Assembly: GCF_018219455.1 (NCBI RefSeq)
Contig: NZ_CP056122.1
Span: 3,348,001 to 3,412,000 of the forward strand
Direction of reading: 5' to 3'
From: Moritella sp. 5
Lineage (GTDB): Bacteria; Pseudomonadota; Gammaproteobacteria; Enterobacterales; Moritellaceae
DNA length: 64,000 bases
The notes beneath the pieces are model-generated. The model did not search any database and was not told the origin of the DNA. It saw only the letters and a program-made list of their open reading frames with translations. Numbering within the stretch: position 1 is the first letter of the stretch; every line of letters starts with the position of its first letter. Shown here one piece after another: positions 62,657-64,000 of this stretch. The translations under genes were made by a program, and so were the position numbers.

Positions 62657-64000
62657 CTATTTAACTAAATCACGGTCATAACTTAACCTTTTAGCTGCAT
62701 CTAGAGTAAGCATTTGCATGAAGGCTTTGGTCTCATAATCGTTACCGACGGGAGCACCTCCAGTCCCTCCACCGCTACCAAACACATTCGTCGGTACTTG
62801 CCGTTTCGCATAAGCTTGCGCCCACAACTGTTGGATTTTTATTTCTGCGTCTAACTTTTGCGCTAACGCATTATCAGCCTGTAAAATCACTTCTTTTTGA
62901 TATGCCTCTGCGTCAGCCAGTGTGCGCTGAGTTTTAGCTTCGACAATAGCTTTTTCGAAATTAATTTGTGCTGTTTCACGATGAATTTCCGCTTCTGCTT
63001 TTAACTTCTCAGCACTCGTAATAGCCAGTTGTTTATCCGTTTCAGCTTCTGTAGTTTTTTGGATTTGATCCACTTTTGATTGCGCTTGTCGTTCAGCAAC
63101 TTCACGCTCACCACGTGCGATAACCAATAAACGCTGCTCTTCTTCTTGCACACGCTGTTCGCGTGCAATCGCTCTATCAGCCGATGCTTTTTGTTTCAAT
63201 TGCATACGCTCGATAAATTTCTGGTTTGGATTCATATCAGTAATTAATGCGGATACTACCGTGATACCAAAATCGGTAAATCGTTGGGTTTTACGCTGTG
63301 GTAAGCCATCAGAATCAAGTACCTTACGAACCACAAATATCGTTTTTGTATCTTCACCATATTCTTCCTGCTCACTACCTAATGCAGCGTTCGCAGACGC
63401 AGAAGCTGTTTTCATAGATCTAACAACCACTTCTTCACGTTTTACTAAATAAATACCATTATTCATTTGATGTTCGAATTCAGAATTAAACTCAGTGCGT
63501 CCACCAGCGTAGTATTCTTCGGCAGTCATTAATGAGGCATTAGCTTGTAATGTTTCCTTAAAAGCAGGTAGTAAGGCAGTTCGTAGCAAGTTTTCAGGAG
63601 AACGATACTCATGGGCTAACTTGAGGAACCCTTCTTCATCAGAAGGTATAGAAAATCGCACAGTGGCTTCCGCTTTCGCATCCACTTGATCTAAAAACAT
63701 GATACTCATTGGCGGTAAACTTGCAGACGCTGAATCTTGGTCTTTTTCAGCCGTAATGGCATGTTTAATTGCCCCCGAAGCCGCCTGAACTGTCATCGCA
63801 CGTTTCCAAGCATTATAGCGGCCAAATGGATAAAATTTATAACCAATTTCAGTCACTACAGCTTCGTTACCCGTTACCGTTCGTACATGATAGATGTATC
63901 CCGGTTCGGCATAAAAAAATGATTGTGAAACTACATATAGCATGATCGATAAAATCACCCCACCCAGTGTACCTTTAGCTATTTTTGACCTTATTTCTGC
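62657..64000 (-). CDS. SPFH/band-7 domain membrane protein, 5' end cut by window edge
   Basis: At least 447 codons. The frame stays open to the right edge: 14 codons precede the first internal start (GTG at 63958), and they complete the membrane helix (GTLGGVILSIMLYVVSQSFF). The real start is probably outside. The SPFH domain spans about the first 250 residues of the visible part, with ATVRFSIPSDEEG and LRTALLPAFKETLQ. A long charged coiled coil (AIAREQRVQEEEQRL..., AEKLKAEAEIHRETAQ) follows, and a Gly-rich segment ends near KAFMQML. It probably scaffolds membrane microdomains, flotillin-like. Confidence 0.75.
   Translation of the reverse strand, partial: AEIRSKIAKGTLGGVILSIMLYVVSQSFFYAEPGYIYHVRTVTGNEAVVTEIGYKFYPFGRYNAWKRAMTVQAASGAIKHAITAEKDQDSASASLPPMSIMFLDQVDAKAEATVRFSIPSDEEGFLKLAHEYRSPENLLRTALLPAFKETLQANASLMTAEEYYAGGRTEFNSEFEHQMNNGIYLVKREEVVVRSMKTASASANAALGSEQEEYGEDTKTIFVVRKVLDSDGLPQRKTQRFTDFGITVVSALITDMNPNQKFIERMQLKQKASADRAIAREQRVQEEEQRLLVIARGEREVAERQAQSKVDQIQKTTEAETDKQLAITSAEKLKAEAEIHRETAQINFEKAIVEAKTQRTLADAEAYQKEVILQADNALAQKLDAEIKIQQLWAQAYAKRQVPTNVFGSGGGTGGAPVGNDYETKAFMQMLTLDAAKRLSYDRDLVK

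Overview
The window looks like chromosomal DNA of a cold-water or marine gammaproteobacterium of the Moritella, Shewanella or Vibrio type. This rests on a low-to-moderate GC look and on recognisable gammaproteobacterial genes: uspB, emrD, dinG, priC-rsmS(ybaM), helD, yccF, yddG, a Vct-type siderophore transporter and a DUF3622 protein. No tRNA, rRNA, CRISPR array, integrase or intact insertion sequence was seen. The taxonomic call is inference from protein resemblance only.

Layout. 0-2 kb: tail of a surface-polysaccharide cluster (a flippase cut by the window edge and a GT4 glycosyltransferase). 2-8 kb: a metal and oxidative-stress block. It holds a SitABCD-type Mn/Fe importer, a nickel superoxide dismutase with its maturation peptidase, a small His-rich membrane protein, and a divergent NifW-like protein, with Fur-like sites between them. 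8-16 kb: DedA, an unknown secreted protein, EmrD, a ceramidase-fold lipoprotein, UspB and FadD. 16-21 kb: one RstA-like response regulator followed by three tandem RstB-like histidine kinases with nearly identical kinase cores. The spacers between the kinases still carry the last codons of the response regulator, so the array grew by duplication of a regulator-tail plus kinase unit. 21-28 kb: DNA maintenance genes dinG, priC, rsmS and helD with a TSUP transporter. 28-32.5 kb: envelope modification (O-antigen-ligase-like protein, AT-rich phosphoethanolamine transferase, acyltransferase, diacylglycerol kinase).

32.9-36.1 kb: an orphan replication module. A lambda O-like protein with two DnaD-type C-terminal repeats and a lambda P-like protein lie in the phage order, back to back with an unknown protein that has a Cys cluster and a possible OB-fold. 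No other phage genes are visible. 36.2-40.3 kb: an ScsBCD periplasmic thiol-redox operon. 40.6-44 kb: DUF3622, an orphan chorismate-lyase-like protein with an MFS exporter and a LysR regulator, plus a decayed copy of the lyase-like tail. 44.5-54 kb: surface and secreted proteins (a nine-repeat Ig-like lipoprotein and a 1.2-kilo-residue secreted protein of unknown function) around a LysR/flavin-monooxygenase pair. 54.6-59.1 kb: a VctPDGC-type ferric-siderophore importer with a siderophore-interacting reductase. 59.2-64 kb: a leucine-rich-repeat protein kinase whose TTG start lies just behind a terminator, then YccF, YddG, PpiC and an SPFH protein cut by the right edge.

The best candidates for undescribed biology are the triple-kinase/one-regulator array, the orphan O/P-like module with its divergent partner, the Ni-SOD block with its NifW-like neighbour, and the large secreted protein. 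Functions are assigned from remembered family motifs; no database search was run.
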